Origin: Halalkalibacter hemicellulosilyticusJCM 9152
GTDB taxonomy: Bacteria; Bacillota; Bacilli; Bacillales; Bacillaceae_D
Direction: 5' to 3'
Length of the DNA: 37,791 bases
Assembly: GCF_000513115.1 (NCBI RefSeq)
Contig: NZ_BAUU01000037.1
Span: 1 to 37,791, forward strand
Both the position numbers and the translations under genes were made by a program. This document shows, one piece after another, positions 36,415-37,791 of the stretch (its first letter is position 1; each line of letters starts with the position of its first letter). The notes beneath the pieces were generated by a model. It searched no databases. It was not told where the DNA came from and saw nothing but the letters and a program-made list of their open reading frames with translations.

Positions 36415-37326
36415 ATGGAATACAGTGAAGCTCGAAAAAGAAATCTAAAAATAAAATTATATAAAGTGTCACTTTCCAAAGGTAAGGCATTAGAACAGTC
36501 TTATAGTAAAGAAGCTATTCATAAGAAATTATTTTTCAAAAAGTCTGATATAGAAGAATATATTGATTGTTTTTTCGATACTGGTAATGAGAAATACTTT
36601 ATAAAACCAGAAATCAAAGAAGAATTTAATAGTTATTTTGAGAAGTATGATCAGTATTCATTAGACCAACAGGAACTTGAGGGAATATTAAAAACTAATT
36701 ATGAGGATATAAGGGAAATCTACATGAATTTCAAACCAACTGAAGAGGCCTTTGGGATAATTCAGAAAACAAAAGAAATAGCTGCCAAGTTGCATTGGAT
36801 ATATTTACCTATATATCCTGAGCAAACTATAATTAATTCAGAGATAATTCCCGAAGAAAATACTGAAGAATATTATAATCACTTTCATACTATTGAAGAT
36901 TTGTACAGAGTAATATTTGAAAGTGGTGAAATAGAATGGAATAGTATAGAAGGAGATATTAATTTAAATTCTCCACTAAAGATGAAAATTTACTCTTCTA
37001 GATGGGAGCATAATGATATTTACTTTGTAAAAAGAACTATGACTGGTTGGAATTTCAAGCATTTATCATATGATGTTGATTGTTCTAAAGATGGAACATT
37101 AAATAGCATGAAGAATGACGGATTTTATAGCATATTAGCCCATGATTCTATTCAATACCCTTATGATGGAGTTAAATATGCTCTAGAAACTTTATGGAAA
37201 ACGGCGGATTCGACTAGTATGACTACTAAAGAATTGGAAATTAAGCTACAAGATATAGGAGATTGGATTAATGCTGTAGAGAAAGCAACGAAAAATAATC
37301 AGCCCAACTGGGTAGGGTATTATTAA
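36415..37326 (+). CDS. Hypothetical protein, partner of the FRG protein
   Basis: A 303-residue soluble protein I do not recognise. It is rich in Lys, Glu, Tyr and Ile, with no signal peptide and no TM segment. The N-terminal third looks helical (YSEARKRNLKIKLYKVSLSK); the middle has aromatic-rich segments such as LHWIYLPIYPEQ and RTMTGWNFKHLSYDVD; the end is helical (TTKELEIKLQDIGDWINAV) and closes with NQPNWVGYY. A strong AAGGAGG precedes the ATG, 15 bp after the FRG gene. Coexpression suggests a two-gene unit: effector plus partner, or toxin plus antidote. This is inference only. Confidence 0.6.
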   Translation: MEYSEARKRNLKIKLYKVSLSKGKALEQSYSKEAIHKKLFFKKSDIEEYIDCFFDTGNEKYFIKPEIKEEFNSYFEKYDQYSLDQQELEGILKTNYEDIREIYMNFKPTEEAFGIIQKTKEIAAKLHWIYLPIYPEQTIINSEIIPEENTEEYYNHFHTIEDLYRVIFESGEIEWNSIEGDINLNSPLKMKIYSSRWEHNDIYFVKRTMTGWNFKHLSYDVDCSKDGTLNSMKNDGFYSILAHDSIQYPYDGVKYALETLWKTADSTSMTTKELEIKLQDIGDWINAVEKATKNNQPNWVGYY

Positions 37327-37359
37327 ATTAAACATCTATTAAGGTCACTCATGTATCAA

Positions 37360-37377
37360 TGCTAACATTTTGCTAAC
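37360..37377 (+). repeat. TGCTAAC pair, right end (candidate arm sites)
   Basis: TGCTAAC at 37360-37366 and 37371-37377, 11 bp apart, copying the arrangement at 27694-27711 near the left end. The 120 bp from here to the att copy is noncoding. Confidence 0.6.
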
Positions 37378-37496
37378 GCAATCAAATGAAAAACGATAAA
37401 CCCCCGTTAAATATGTTACAGTAAAAATTTAGAAAAACCTTGATATACCGCACTCTACGCACATCGCGTTAAAGATATTACACACTCTCACCATAG

Positions 37497-37510
37497 GGGC
37501 GGCATGATGT
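37497..37510 (+). repeat. Right attachment site (att), copy of the groEL end
   Basis: GGGCGGCATGATGT followed by AA: read in the groEL frame it gives GGMM and stop TAA. This is likely the original chromosomal groEL end, or the junction with a second element whose integrase lies to the right. Confidence 0.75.
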
Positions 37511-37598
37511 AAGAACCACCCATGAAACGTTGATTTAAAAGGTTTTTTATGGATTATCGGACGGTTAAAACGTAAGAAAATCACATAAAAATTACATT

Positions 37599-37791
37599 TT
37601 AATTTATTTTGTGTAGGATGTCTCCGTAAAGGGTATTTAATTTTGCGGATGCATCCTTTTTCATTTTGTTTGTAATGTATGTGTACACCTTCATTGTGGT
37701 TTTTACATCGTCATGACCTACTTTATTCATGATCGTCGCTATATCGACACCTGCTTCAGCAAGCATACTTATATGAGTGTTTCTAACGATA
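37599..37791 (-). CDS. Tyrosine recombinase/phage integrase, C-terminal part (runs off the window)
   Basis: The last 63 codons of a leftward gene. VRNTHISMLAEAGVD holds the Arg that ends the HxxR motif, VGHDDVKTT holds the catalytic His, and MKVYTYIT carries the nucleophile Tyr, followed by a KKDASAKL helix, the standard integrase C-terminus. It ends 88 bp right of the att repeat, reading toward it. It probably catalyses integration at groEL, but it is outside the interval bounded by the two repeats, so it may belong to a neighbouring tandem element. Confidence 0.88.
   Translation of the reverse strand, partial: IVRNTHISMLAEAGVDIATIMNKVGHDDVKTTMKVYTYITNKMKKDASAKLNTLYGDILHKIN

Overview
The window is a piece of a low-GC Gram-positive chromosome, almost certainly a Bacillaceae species and probably from the alkaliphile/halophile branch. 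The order thiL-tsaE-tsaB-rimI-tsaD, ABC-F gene, rex-tatA-tatC, ydiK-ydiL, groES-groEL matches the ydiA-to-groEL stretch of Bacillus subtilis as I remember it. AGGAGG-type ribosome binding sites, several TTG/GTG starts, a perfect CIRCE operator and a Bacillus-type 5S rRNA and initiator tRNA support this.

Layout. (1) 1-3.9 kb: molybdenum-cofactor genes, moaC-mobA leftward and moeA-mobB-moaE-moaD rightward; moaA is not in the window. (2) 4.1-10.2 kb: a YesM/YesN-type two-component system followed by a CUT1-type carbohydrate ABC importer (lipoprotein plus two permeases). The kinase gene is broken near its 3' end by a frameshift. (3) 10.5-11.7 kb: a PLP-dependent Cys/Met-metabolism enzyme. (4) 11.9-12.3 kb: a solitary 5S rRNA plus tRNA-fMet unit with its own promoter and terminator, where B. 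subtilis has a full rrn operon. (5) 12.9-16.5 kb: thiL and the t6A genes tsaE, tsaB and tsaD, with rimI. (6) 16.6-16.8 kb: a dense DnaA-box cluster just after tsaD. (7) 16.8-21 kb: a large uncharacterised membrane protein and a leftward ABC-F ATPase. (8) 21.2-24 kb: rex-tatA-tatC, then a doxX gene carrying a perfect Rex operator. (9) 24.4-27.6 kb: ydiK/ydiL (leftward) and CIRCE-groES-groEL.

(10) 27.6-37.5 kb is an accessory island inserted at the 3' end of groEL. A 14-bp direct repeat marks its borders: one copy forms the last codons of groEL, the other lies at 37497-37510. Paired TGCTAAC repeats with identical 11-bp spacing sit just inside both ends and look like recombinase arm sites. The island carries a three-gene PIWI-RE operon: a REase-fold protein with a zinc ribbon, a DinG/XPD-like helicase with four Fe-S-type cysteines, and a PIWI-RE protein. 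After it come a candidate structured RNA and a two-gene module of an FRG-domain protein and a protein I do not recognise. Beyond the second repeat a leftward tyrosine integrase gene runs off the window, suggesting a second element in tandem.

Several intergenic regions (10.2, 12.5 and 23.1 kb) share a short REP-like inverted repeat whose paired arms show compensatory changes. The most interesting parts are the PIWI-RE island with its groEL attachment site, the RNA-like element between its modules, the DnaA-box cluster, the Rex sites at doxX and the orphan 5S/tRNA locus.
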